This document shows, piece by piece, positions 33,696-43,023 of a stretch of 64,000 nt of DNA; position 1 is the first letter of the stretch, and every line of letters starts with the position of its first letter. A program made the position numbers and the translations under genes. The stretch is from SIG673 sp964570105 (GTDB lineage: Bacteria > Bacillota > Clostridia > Oscillospirales > CAG-272). The stretch covers positions 1-64,000 of the forward strand of contig CAZMWM010000001.1 of NCBI GenBank assembly GCA_964570105.1, read 5' to 3'. Under the pieces are notes generated by a model. The model saw only the letters and a list, made by a program, of their open reading frames with translations, did no database searches and was not told the DNA's origin.

Positions 33696-35022
33696 TAACG
33701 GACGCAACGTAATGGTGATAGGCGCCGGGCTTGCCGGATGTGAGGCGGCTTATCAGATCGCCAAGCGCGGAGTTGAGGTCACCCTTTACGAGATGAAGCC
33801 GTCGCGCAAAACTCCGGCACACCGCTCCGAGGGGTTTGCAGAGCTTGTATGCTCAAATTCCCTTCGCTCGTCACAGCTCACGAATGCCGCAGGACTGCTT
33901 AAAGAAGAGCTTCGCCGCTGTGACTCCTTGATAATGAGAGCCGCAGATGCTTGCTCCGTCCCGGCAGGTGCGGCGTTAGCGGTAGACCGTGACCTGTTTT
34001 CCGAATTTATCACCAAGGAAATAAAAAGCTCCCCTCTCATAACCGTTGTGGAACGCGAGGTCACCGCATTGCCCACCGAGGGCGTAAGGGTGGTGGCAAG
34101 CGGTCCACTCACCTCCGACGCTCTTGCAAAAAGCATATCGGAATATTTCGGTGATAACGGTCTGAGCTTTTTCGATGCGGCGGCGCCTATAGTCGACGCA
34201 CAGAGCATCGATCTTTCGATAGCGTTTGCTCAGTCAAGATACGGCAAGGGCGACGCGGATTACCTCAACTGCCCAATGGATAAGGAGCAGTACCTCGCTT
34301 TTTACGATGCACTCCTTCACGCGGAAGTAGCCAAGCTTCACGATTTTGACACTGAGGCTCAACGCGAGTTTACGGTTTTCGAGGGATGTATGCCGGTCGA
34401 GGTGATGGCGTCAAGAGGTGTGGACACCCTGCGCTTCGGACCGATGAAGCCCGTCGGTCTTACCGATCCGCGTACCGGAAAAGAGCCGTACGCCTGCGTT
34501 CAGCTTCGCGCGGAAAATAAGGAAAAGACTATGTTCAATCTGGTCGGATTTCAAACGCATCTCACCGTAAGCGAGCAGAAACGCGTTTTCCGTATGATCC
34601 CGGGACTTGAAAACGCCGAGATATTGCGTTACGGCGTGATGCACAGAAACACCTACCTTAATTCTCCGGAGCTTCTAAGCGAAACGTATTCCGCCCGAAG
34701 GGATCCCACGCTCTTCTTCGCCGGTCAGATGACCGGAGTGGAAGGATATATCGAGTCGGCAGGCTCCGGTCTCGTTGCCGGTATAAATGCGGCGCTCACC
34801 GTCTCAGGGGGGCGCGAAGCGGTCTTTCCGGACACCACGGAGCTGGGCGCAATGGCAAAGTATATATCGAGCGGCAACGGCGGAAAATTCCAGCCGATGA
34901 ACGCAAATTTCGGCATAATACGTCCGCTGGAAAAGAAGGTCAAGGGTGGAAAGAGCGCACGAAATCAGGCACTTTCCGAACGCGCACTCGCATCTCTCGA
35001 GGAATTTTGGGGGACGCTCTGA
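33688..35022 (+). CDS. trmFO: FAD/folate-dependent tRNA m5U54 methyltransferase TrmFO
   Basis: A 444-residue flavoprotein that makes 5-methyluridine at position 54 of tRNA with methylene-tetrahydrofolate. VMVIGAGLAGCEAAYQIAKRG is the FAD site. The sequence SEGFAELVCSNSLRSS and the later QLRAENKEKTMFNLVGFQTHLT are TrmFO hallmarks. The ATG at 33688 is chosen because GGAG lies 10 bases before it; an ATG three codons earlier sits too close. It overlaps the topA stop by eight bases, so the two are translationally coupled. Confidence 0.95.
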   Translation: MNDNGRNVMVIGAGLAGCEAAYQIAKRGVEVTLYEMKPSRKTPAHRSEGFAELVCSNSLRSSQLTNAAGLLKEELRRCDSLIMRAADACSVPAGAALAVDRDLFSEFITKEIKSSPLITVVEREVTALPTEGVRVVASGPLTSDALAKSISEYFGDNGLSFFDAAAPIVDAQSIDLSIAFAQSRYGKGDADYLNCPMDKEQYLAFYDALLHAEVAKLHDFDTEAQREFTVFEGCMPVEVMASRGVDTLRFGPMKPVGLTDPRTGKEPYACVQLRAENKEKTMFNLVGFQTHLTVSEQKRVFRMIPGLENAEILRYGVMHRNTYLNSPELLSETYSARRDPTLFFAGQMTGVEGYIESAGSGLVAGINAALTVSGGREAVFPDTTELGAMAKYISSGNGGKFQPMNANFGIIRPLEKKVKGGKSARNQALSERALASLEEFWGTL

Positions 35023-35077
35023 CGGACGCGCGGATATACAGTCACGCACGAAAAGAAAGGATGCTTTTGAAAGTAAA

Positions 35078-36076
35078 ATGAAGATCATTGTCGACGTAAT
35101 GAGCGGAGATAACGCCCCACACGAAACGGTAAGAGGCGCCCTGCTTGCGGCTCAGCGATTGGAGCACGAGCTGATCCTCGTCGGAAATGAGGATATAATA
35201 CGTCTGATAGCGGACGAAAACGAGCTTCCGCTCACGCCAAACGTTGAAACGGTCAACACGAGCGAGATCATAACCATGGAGGATAACCCCATGTGTGTCC
35301 GCTCAAAAAAGGATTCATCGCTCGTAAAGGCGCTCTCTTTGCTCGCCGACGGAACAGGCGACGCTATGGTCAGCGCCGGAAACACAGGCGCTCTCTACAC
35401 GGGCGCTTCGCTACTCGTCTCGAGGATACGGGGATTCAGAAAAGCGGCTATCGCCACGGTGCTTCCCTTGCAAACTCCGCTACTGCTTCTCGATGCAGGT
35501 GCGAACATAGTCGTCACAGACGAAAATCTTGAGCAGTTTGCGCTTATGGGATCTGCGTACAGCGAGCACGTGATGGGGGTACGTTCTCCGCGAGTCGGTC
35601 TTTTGAACAACGGTACGGAAAGAACGAAAGGCTCCCCATTGCTTCAGGATACCTATTGCCGTCTTGAAGAAAACGAAAATCTGAATTTCGTCGGAAATAT
35701 CGAGGCAAAGACCTTGCCGTTCGGCGTTTGTGACGTGCTCGTGACGGACGGATTTTCCGGAAATATGATCCTGAAATACACCGAAGGGCTGGGTAGCTTC
35801 TTTATGAAGAAGCTCAAAGCAACGTACAGAAAGAATCTCTTCACCAAGGCGTCCGGCATTATGATCAAAAACGAATTTCATCATCTGATGAGAGAATTTG
35901 ATGCTTCGGAATACGGCGGTGCTCCGCTTCTCGGAATATCGAGACCGGTGATAAAAGCTCATGGAAACTCCGATGCCCGCGCGATAACGAACGCCATACA
36001 CCAAGCCTGCGTATACGCGGAAAGCGGAATGATAGAACATCTTTCCGCGCTCGGAGAGGTTTCGGAAAAGACCTGA
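35078..36076 (+). CDS. plsX: Phosphate acyltransferase PlsX
   Basis: A protein of about 332 residues that makes acyl-phosphate from acyl-ACP, the first step of phospholipid synthesis in most bacteria. IIVDVMSGDNAPHETVRGA, AMVSAGNTGALY, VGLLNNGTERTKG and DVLVTDGFSGNMILKYTEG are characteristic. The frame is open far upstream, but the family starts at MKIIVDVMSGD. AGAAAGGA lies about 16 bases before this ATG, farther than usual. It precedes the RNase III pair. Confidence 0.94.
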   Translation: MKIIVDVMSGDNAPHETVRGALLAAQRLEHELILVGNEDIIRLIADENELPLTPNVETVNTSEIITMEDNPMCVRSKKDSSLVKALSLLADGTGDAMVSAGNTGALYTGASLLVSRIRGFRKAAIATVLPLQTPLLLLDAGANIVVTDENLEQFALMGSAYSEHVMGVRSPRVGLLNNGTERTKGSPLLQDTYCRLEENENLNFVGNIEAKTLPFGVCDVLVTDGFSGNMILKYTEGLGSFFMKKLKATYRKNLFTKASGIMIKNEFHHLMREFDASEYGGAPLLGISRPVIKAHGNSDARAITNAIHQACVYAESGMIEHLSALGEVSEKT

Positions 36077-36137
36077 ATACAGCAAAAAACGTCCGCTACT
36101 TATCCTATAAAAACAACGAAAGGTACATTCTTGCTTA

Positions 36138-37574
36138 ATGTCAGATAATTTTCACATAAATTCCATACAAAACAGGATAGGCTACGATTTTAAAGACACC
36201 GAGCTGTTGAGGCTCGCCCTTACCCACGTCTCTTCGGCAAACGACGCCGAAAATTCCAATCAGGGACTCAGCTTTCTCGGAAGAGCGGTACTTGAGCTTT
36301 TGGTGCGCGATCATCTGTATTCAAATTACAGCTATGCGTCCATAGAAACGCTCGAGAACACGGGCACGGAGGAGACCGCCGCTTTTTCCCTCGCCTGCAA
36401 ATGCGGCGAACAGCTCCGTTTGAGTGAGTTTGTTATCATCTCGAACGCGGCAACGGCGATCAAAAACAGTCCCGCGGTCGAAAAGGAGCTGTTCCTTGCG
36501 CTGTCGGCGGCTATATACAAGGACGGCGGAATGCCTGCTATACGCGCATTCATCATCCCGAAGCTCCGAGCTGTGATATCATCGGAAGCTCCGCATCTCG
36601 CACACCGCGCTGTCCGCAGAGCTTCACCGAGCGCAAGCTCGGATGCCTCGCAAGACAAGCGCGACGCGTCCGCGAGCGTCTCGGCTTCGCGTACCGCCGC
36701 AAAAGCAACGGACGCCATCAAGAGCCTTATAACATCAAAGCTCCGCCGTCCGTGGCAGACCTCGGACGCAACAGATACCGCAAATGCTAAGCCAACTGAC
36801 AAAAAAGCTTCAACGGCGGCGCGCAAGGACGCATCAAAAACGTCAACCGCCGAAACATCGCCCCGTAAGCGCACAGGCGCAAGGACTTCCGAAAAGGACA
36901 CGTCCTCCGCTTTCGAGACGCCCTTCATCCGTGACGCACTGACACCTGTCAAGCTGAGTGAAAAACAGCAGAACGAGCTTGTTAAGAAAACCAAAAAAAG
37001 CAAACCGGAAGTAAAGACGGTAAACGCGTCGGCGCAGACCGAGACGGACGATGCCGCAAATTACAAATCGGCGCTTCAAGAATACGTACAGAAAAACGTA
37101 CATTCATCGACCGTGATGCTTGAATACAGGACAGAAAAAGCGGAAGGCGGCGCTGTATCCGTTGAGGTATACCTGTTTGACAGAAAGCTCTCAAGTGAGA
37201 CAGGCGCATCCAAAAAGGATGCGTCACGCTTTGCCGCACGGTCTGCGTACCGCGCACTCACCGATGAAAAAAGCAAGGAAGCCGCGTGGTTTCGCGGTAT
37301 ATGCTCGGATCCCACCCATCTGCCGCTACCACAAGGCTCGGAGCAGAACGATCACGTCTCACAGTTAAATCAGACCTTCCAGAAGCTCGGACACACCTCC
37401 AACGCCCAACTGCTCTACGAACGCATCCCGGCATCAAACAAAAAGCTTTTCGCGGTCACTGTGAACGCCAACGGCAAGGAACTCGGCAGAGGCGAAGGAA
37501 AAACGGTAAAAGAAGCGCGTCAAAACGCCGCAAAAGCAGCACTCGCTTCCCTTCCTAAGCTCACTTTAGTTTAA
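36138..37574 (+). CDS. Pseudo-RNase III: dead nuclease domain, long linker, two dsRNA-binding domains
   Basis: A 478-residue paralogue directly upstream of rnc. Residues 1-150 follow the RNase III domain (GYDFKDTELLRLALTHVSS, then GLSFLGRAVLELLVRDHL). All four metal-binding acids are changed: the LEFLGD glutamate and aspartate become S45 and R49, and the D-x-F-E pair becomes E117 and L120. A Ser/Ala/Lys/Thr-rich linker spans about 155-310. Two double-stranded-RNA-binding domains follow. The first is about 313-382. The second is about 400-473, ending GEGKTVKEARQNAAKAALASL. Canonical bacterial RNase III has one such domain. It should bind dsRNA without cutting and could pair with the active enzyme. 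Function is inferred. Confidence 0.88.
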   Translation: MSDNFHINSIQNRIGYDFKDTELLRLALTHVSSANDAENSNQGLSFLGRAVLELLVRDHLYSNYSYASIETLENTGTEETAAFSLACKCGEQLRLSEFVIISNAATAIKNSPAVEKELFLALSAAIYKDGGMPAIRAFIIPKLRAVISSEAPHLAHRAVRRASPSASSDASQDKRDASASVSASRTAAKATDAIKSLITSKLRRPWQTSDATDTANAKPTDKKASTAARKDASKTSTAETSPRKRTGARTSEKDTSSAFETPFIRDALTPVKLSEKQQNELVKKTKKSKPEVKTVNASAQTETDDAANYKSALQEYVQKNVHSSTVMLEYRTEKAEGGAVSVEVYLFDRKLSSETGASKKDASRFAARSAYRALTDEKSKEAAWFRGICSDPTHLPLPQGSEQNDHVSQLNQTFQKLGHTSNAQLLYERIPASNKKLFAVTVNANGKELGRGEGKTVKEARQNAAKAALASLPKLTLV

Positions 37575-37599
37575 ACATCAAGAAAGTCACGGTCACAAA

Positions 37600-38307
37600 A
37601 TGAACAATAACAATATAAAGGCACTTGAGGACGCCATCGGATACCGCTTCAAAGACCGTTCGGTATTAAGCCTTGCTCTCACCCATTCGTCGTACGCATA
37701 CGAGCTTCGGCAAAAAAAGCTCCACTGCGACTCAAATGAACGGCTCGAATTTTTGGGCGACAGTGTCGTATCCATAATCTCCACAACTTATCTCTATACC
37801 GCCTTCCCCGAGCACACCGAGGGCGAGCTTTCAAGGCTCCGCGCCGGAGCTATCTGCACCGCTTCCCTATCCGCTTTTGCCAGACGCATATCGCTCGGTG
37901 ACTATCTGATGCTCGGATGCGGCGAGGATAAGGGCGGAGGACGGGAAAACCCCACCATCCTCGAAAACGCCTTCGAAGCCCTCGTCGGAGCTATATATAT
38001 CGACAGCGGTCGCGACATTGCCACAGCACAGCGGTTTCTTCTTCCGTTCATAAAGAGCGAGGTCGCCCTTGCGATCGAGAACGGAGCGACCGAGGATCAC
38101 AAATCACAGCTACAGCAGATAGTACAGCAGATGCCGGATCAAAAGCTTGAATATGTACTGACCTCAAAGAGCGGTCCGGATAACGCTCCGACATTCACGG
38201 TCGAGGCGAGACTAAACAGCAACGTTATAGGAAAAGGCTCGGGTACGTCCAAAAAACGCGCGGAGCAGGCAGCCGCTTGTGAAGCGTTGCGTTTTTTCGG
38301 CAAATGA
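37600..38307 (+). CDS. rnc: Ribonuclease III
   Basis: A 235-residue double-strand-specific nuclease. The signature NERLEFLGDSVV keeps E50 and D54, and E126 in the ENAFEAL helix is kept. The acid three residues before it is Asn (N123) where most family members have Asp; this may alter metal binding but the site is otherwise complete. A dsRNA-binding domain occupies about 160-232 (DHKSQLQQIVQQ to KKRAEQAAACEAL). It lies 25 bases after the dead paralogue and just before a radical SAM gene, smc and ftsY, a common firmicute order. Confidence 0.95.
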   Translation: MNNNNIKALEDAIGYRFKDRSVLSLALTHSSYAYELRQKKLHCDSNERLEFLGDSVVSIISTTYLYTAFPEHTEGELSRLRAGAICTASLSAFARRISLGDYLMLGCGEDKGGGRENPTILENAFEALVGAIYIDSGRDIATAQRFLLPFIKSEVALAIENGATEDHKSQLQQIVQQMPDQKLEYVLTSKSGPDNAPTFTVEARLNSNVIGKGSGTSKKRAEQAAACEALRFFGK

Positions 38308-38326
38308 GCCTATGGGAGTAACGACC

Positions 38327-39412
38327 TTGAAAAGACACGTAAACGTCCCCATATTCATCCCGCATTACGGATGTCCGAACGCCTGTGTTTTCTGCAATCA
38401 GGTAAGGATAACCGGCAAGCCCTGCTTTGACGAACGCGATGTCATCTCCGAGATAGACGTGGCGCTTTTGACGGTCGATACCGAAAACACGGAAACGGAG
38501 CTTGCTTTTTTCGGCGGTAGCTTTACGGCTATACCGCGAGACGAGATGCTCTCACTGCTTGCCATATCGGATAGATATATCGCCGACGGAAGGATAACAT
38601 CCGTACGTCTTTCCACGCGTCCGGATGCAATAGATACCGAGATACTCGACATTCTCGCCGCGCACGGTGTGAAAACTATCGAGCTTGGAATACAGAGCAT
38701 GAGCGGCAATGTCCTCGACGCCTGCAAAAGAGGACATTCTCCGACCGACACGGAAAACGCTTGTAGGCTCATAAAACAGTACGGCTTTGAGCTTGTCGGT
38801 CAGATGATGGTCGGACTTCCCGGAGCAACGCCAAAGGACGAGCTTTTGACAGCCGAGACGGTATCTAAGCTCGGCGCGGACGGAGCGCGTATATATCCGA
38901 CGGTGGTACTGCCGGGAACGGAGCTTTGTGAGCTGGAACAGTTGGGAGCGTACACCGCGCTGACGGTGGAAGAGGCGGCGGAAAGATGCGCAAACGTGCT
39001 TGAGATATTCAATGAGTACGGTGTGAACGTGATACGGATAGGTCTTTGCGCAAACGAGATACTTGCCTCCGAAGCCTCTCCCACCACTTATCACGCCGCT
39101 ATCGGGGAGCTTGCACGTGCCTTGGTATTCCGACGCAAGCTGGAAGCGTTATTTCTCAAAGCGCACTCGGAAGCACCGCTCGAGGGGAAGAGCGCCGAGA
39201 TATTCGTTCCGAAAGGAAAGCTCAGCCAAGCAATAGGACAGCACTGTTCAAACATCTCTTACCTTTGCTCGAAATTTTCTCTCAGAGAGCTTAAGCTCAG
39301 AGAAAGCGTAGATCTCAACGGCTTCGAGATATCGCTCGGAGCGATACGGCAACAGAACGTAACACCGCCACGAAAGGAGAACGATCACAACCATGCGTTT
39401 ACTGTCTCTTGA
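38327..39412 (+). CDS. Radical SAM protein (Elp3-like, rnc-smc neighbourhood)
   Basis: A protein of about 361 residues with the 4Fe-4S radical SAM motif CPNACVFCNQ near the N-terminus. FFGGSFTAIP, TIELGIQSMSGNVLDACKRGH and GQMMVGLPGATPKDE are typical of the Elp3/coproporphyrinogen-oxidase-like branch. The reaction is unknown, although homologues sit in this same place in many Clostridia. I start it at the TTG at 38327 because GGGAG lies 8 bases upstream and homologues start just before VPIFIPHYGCP; an ATG at 38312 is the alternative. It overlaps smc by 20 bases. Confidence 0.85.
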   Translation: MKRHVNVPIFIPHYGCPNACVFCNQVRITGKPCFDERDVISEIDVALLTVDTENTETELAFFGGSFTAIPRDEMLSLLAISDRYIADGRITSVRLSTRPDAIDTEILDILAAHGVKTIELGIQSMSGNVLDACKRGHSPTDTENACRLIKQYGFELVGQMMVGLPGATPKDELLTAETVSKLGADGARIYPTVVLPGTELCELEQLGAYTALTVEEAAERCANVLEIFNEYGVNVIRIGLCANEILASEASPTTYHAAIGELARALVFRRKLEALFLKAHSEAPLEGKSAEIFVPKGKLSQAIGQHCSNISYLCSKFSLRELKLRESVDLNGFEISLGAIRQQNVTPPRKENDHNHAFTVS

Positions 39413-42400
39413 ATTACACGGATTTAAATCCTTTCCGGATAAAACTCTGCTGAAATTCGCTCCCGGAGTTACCACCGTCGTTGGACCTAACGGAAGCGGA
39501 AAGAGCAATATCTCAGACGCCGTGCGTTGGGTGCTTGGCGAGATATCCTCGAAAAGTATGCGCGGAACTAAGATGGAGGACGTTATATTCAGCGGCTCGG
39601 ATACGAGAAAGCCGATGAATTTCGCAGAGGTCTCCATAACGCTCGATAACCGCGAGGAGAACGGCTTTTCCCGTATGCCGATAGACTACGATGAAGTGAC
39701 CATAACCAGACGTCTGAGCCGAAACGGCGGCAGTGATTATTTTATAAACCGTCAGCCGGCAAGACTTAAGGACATCAATTCCCTGTTTATGAACACCGGT
39801 ATAGGAAGAGACGGATATTCTATCGTCAGCCAGGGCAAGGCGTCCGAGATAATCTCACAAAAGAGCGATGAGCGCCGTAACGTTTTCGAGGAAGCGGCAG
39901 GTATCTCAAAATACCGCTACCAAAAAAACGAAGCGGAAAAAAAGCTTGAAGCCACGAGCTTGAATTGCGAAAGACTTGCGGATATCCTTTCCGAAAAGAA
40001 AAAAACGCTCGAGCGTCTTGAAAAGGATGCCGAGCGCGCAAAAAAATATCTCGACATATACGAAAAGAAAAAGGAAGCCGATATCTCTCTTGCGGTCTAC
40101 GACGTTCACCTGAACACAAAAAAGCTGTCCGATGCGGAGACAGAGTATAATACCGTCAAAGTCTCTCTTGATAATGCGGATAATAAGATATCGGATACCG
40201 AAGCGGAGCGCGATCGGCTGGATCTGCTTCGCTCCAAAGCAAAGGAGCAATTTTTCAGACTCAACAGCGAGATAGAAGAGCTTACCGATTCGCGATACAA
40301 CCAAAACACCGGTGCACAGGTCATGCAGGGCGAAGTCAAAAATATGACCGCAAGGATCGAGGAATTAAACGGGGAGCTTGAAAAGCTGAATACGCGGCTC
40401 GCCGAATATATAAACGCGGAAAAAGAAGCCAACGATAAGCTGAGCAAGGCAAACGACGTCAAAAATGCCGCCGAGCAGAAAAGAAACGGCTTGAATGCCA
40501 CGCTCAGTGAGCTTGATCAAAAACGGAACGGTCTTGAGCTCAAGATAGAAGCAATTCTCGATGATAAGGATGCGGCAAACGCGCAGATACGCAACGACAA
40601 TGTGCGCATAGCCGAGCTTGACGGAACTGCCCGCTCGGACGAAAACAGAAGATCTCAGATCTCCGAGGAGCTTAAAAATGCCGAGGATACCATCACGCGT
40701 TGCAACGAAAGTATGCAAAGGCACAAGTCGAAGATGGACTCTTACGACGAGCAATCCGAGAAGATAAAGGCAACGGAAAGCGAGACTGCCAACGAGATAT
40801 CGGCTCTCCGTCAAAAGATCGACGGTCTGAACGCAAGCGTCAGCTCGCTCGCAAGCGATCTGCGCGATATACGTACGCGTATCGATAGCCTGAAACGTAT
40901 GGAAGAGCTTTTTGAAGGCTATCCGCACAGCGTTTCCGCTATAATGAACGCGGTAAAGACAGGTACGCTCTCGGGTATATGCGGACCTCTTTCACATATC
41001 TTTACCGTGAATACGCGCTACGCCGTACCGATAGAAACAGCTCTTGCTTCCACTCTCCAGAACATTGTTTGCGAAAACGAGGATGCGGCGAAAAGAGCGA
41101 TCGAATGGCTTCGAAACAACAACGCCGGACGAACTACGTTCTACCCGTTGAATACCATGCAGGTCACCCCACTGAATATAGACGAGAAAACGCTTCTCTC
41201 ACACAAGGGCTATCTCGGAATAGCCTCGGACCTCATCGAATACGAGCCGAAATATGACCGAGTGATCAAAAATCTTCTCGGAAGGACGCTGGTATTCGAT
41301 AATCTTAACAACGCCACCGCAATGGCTAAGGCTTGCGGATACCGAGTAAGGATAGTTACCCTTGACGGTCAACAGATCAACGCCGGAGGATCCTTCACCG
41401 GTGGCTCGAAGAAGCGCGACTCCGGACTGCTCAACAGAAGCGCCGAAATAGACAGACTTAACGCAGATATGCTAAAGACAGAGACGCTCAAGAACACGGC
41501 GCAGGAAGAGCAAAGCGAAGCCACTCGGATGCTTGCCAAGCTGATCACCACAGCCGAAGGATTTGCGACCAAGCTTAAGCTTCTCAACACGCTTTATCAA
41601 GCTGAGTCCAACCAATACGCGGCGTTCAAGGCACAGATGGATACGGTCTCGGAAACGAAAAACCGTTTGCTTGAAGAGCTTTCCGGCATAGCCGATTCCG
41701 GAGATCGGCGCGATGAGGAAAAAAAGCAACTGGATAACGACATTGCCGCAAGCGAAGATAAGCTCCGCATACTCGACGAAGAATATTCAAGGCTCGACGC
41801 CGAAAGAGGCGATGTCGAAAGCTCGATCTCGAGCAACTCAGCCCTGCTTCAAAACACTCAAATAGAAATAGCGGAATACTCCAAGGACGTGGAAAGCGCA
41901 GAACGCGACCTTCAGCTTAAAAACACTTCGCGCCTTGAGTGCGAGAGCGAGATACAACAAAAAGAGGCATTCGTAACCAAGCTTCGGGAAGGGATCGCCG
42001 ACAAGGAAAAAAGCATTCTCGCATCCTCGAGCAAGGTCGAGGAGATGGACGCCGAGCTAAAGGAAAAGACAAGTGAACGTGAGCGCGCAAACTCGGAATC
42101 GATAGAATACGACGGAAAGATATCCGCTTTGAATAACGACATCCAAGAGCTTATGCGCATGAGAGAGCACCTGTCAAACGACTTCACAAAGGCTGAGACG
42201 AAAAAAAGCTCGCTTGTAAGCGAACGCGACCGCATACTGAATTACGTGACCGAGGAATACAGCATCACCTTCTCCGAGGCTGAGGCCTTGGAATATCCGC
42301 CCGTGACCGAGGAGAACAGACACGAGATATCCCAACAGCTCAACGAGCTGAAATACAAGCTCCGCGGAATAGGCTCGGTCGATCCGTCTACCATAGAGGA

Positions 42401-42992
42401 ATTTAAGAAAGCCAAGGCTGATTACGACGAGATGAACTTGAATTTCGACGATATGCTGAAATCCAGAGAGTCGTACGCCAACGTCGTGGATCAGCTTGAG
42501 CAAAATATGCGTACGCGCTTCATCGAAGTTATCGGAGACATAAACGAAGCCTTCCAGCGCTCGTTCAGCGAGCTTTTCGGAGGCGGTCGCGCAGAGGTGG
42601 TGCTTACGGACATGGACGATGTGCTTCACTGCGGCATAGATATAAACGTTGCACCTCCGGGAAAGATAATAAAGAGCCTTTCCCTGCTTTCCGGCGGTGA
42701 GCAGGCGTTTATAAGCATCGCGCTCGTCTTTGCGCTCCTGCACGTAAATCCCTCCCCCTTCTGCATATTCGACGAGATAGAAGCCGCACTTGACGAGGTC
42801 AACGTCGCGATGTTTGCGAATTACATAAAGAAATATTCAAACAAAACTCAGTTCATAACCATCACCCACAGGCGCGGCACGATGGAGGTCGGTGATACGC
42901 TTTACGGTGTCACTATGGCTGAGCGAGGCATCTCACGTGTGCTGACGCTCAACGTAAACGAGGTCGAGTCAAAGCTCGGCGTAAAGCTTTGA
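39393..42992 (+). CDS. smc: Chromosome partition protein SMC
   Basis: A 1199-residue chromosome-organising ATPase. The N-terminal head has Walker A GPNGSGKSNISDAVRWVLGE. Two long coiled coils (about 170-500 and 680-1010) flank a hinge with a conserved GGSFTGGS-like element. The C-terminal head has the signature LSLLSGGEQAF and Walker B FCIFDEIEAALDE. AAAGGAG precedes the ATG. It is normally followed by ftsY, as here. Confidence 0.97.
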   Translation: MRLLSLELHGFKSFPDKTLLKFAPGVTTVVGPNGSGKSNISDAVRWVLGEISSKSMRGTKMEDVIFSGSDTRKPMNFAEVSITLDNREENGFSRMPIDYDEVTITRRLSRNGGSDYFINRQPARLKDINSLFMNTGIGRDGYSIVSQGKASEIISQKSDERRNVFEEAAGISKYRYQKNEAEKKLEATSLNCERLADILSEKKKTLERLEKDAERAKKYLDIYEKKKEADISLAVYDVHLNTKKLSDAETEYNTVKVSLDNADNKISDTEAERDRLDLLRSKAKEQFFRLNSEIEELTDSRYNQNTGAQVMQGEVKNMTARIEELNGELEKLNTRLAEYINAEKEANDKLSKANDVKNAAEQKRNGLNATLSELDQKRNGLELKIEAILDDKDAANAQIRNDNVRIAELDGTARSDENRRSQISEELKNAEDTITRCNESMQRHKSKMDSYDEQSEKIKATESETANEISALRQKIDGLNASVSSLASDLRDIRTRIDSLKRMEELFEGYPHSVSAIMNAVKTGTLSGICGPLSHIFTVNTRYAVPIETALASTLQNIVCENEDAAKRAIEWLRNNNAGRTTFYPLNTMQVTPLNIDEKTLLSHKGYLGIASDLIEYEPKYDRVIKNLLGRTLVFDNLNNATAMAKACGYRVRIVTLDGQQINAGGSFTGGSKKRDSGLLNRSAEIDRLNADMLKTETLKNTAQEEQSEATRMLAKLITTAEGFATKLKLLNTLYQAESNQYAAFKAQMDTVSETKNRLLEELSGIADSGDRRDEEKKQLDNDIAASEDKLRILDEEYSRLDAERGDVESSISSNSALLQNTQIEIAEYSKDVESAERDLQLKNTSRLECESEIQQKEAFVTKLREGIADKEKSILASSSKVEEMDAELKEKTSERERANSESIEYDGKISALNNDIQELMRMREHLSNDFTKAETKKSSLVSERDRILNYVTEEYSITFSEAEALEYPPVTEENRHEISQQLNELKYKLRGIGSVDPSTIEEFKKAKADYDEMNLNFDDMLKSRESYANVVDQLEQNMRTRFIEVIGDINEAFQRSFSELFGGGRAEVVLTDMDDVLHCGIDINVAPPGKIIKSLSLLSGGEQAFISIALVFALLHVNPSPFCIFDEIEAALDEVNVAMFANYIKKYSNKTQFITITHRRGTMEVGDTLYGVTMAERGISRVLTLNVNEVESKLGVKL

Positions 42993-43023
42993 TACACCGA
43001 GCTTGTAAAAAGGAGAAGATCAA

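Noticed and set aside
35061..35081. Six-codon open frame overlapping the plsX start
   Set aside because: It has a ribosome-site-like AAAGG directly touching its ATG, too close for initiation; probably chance.
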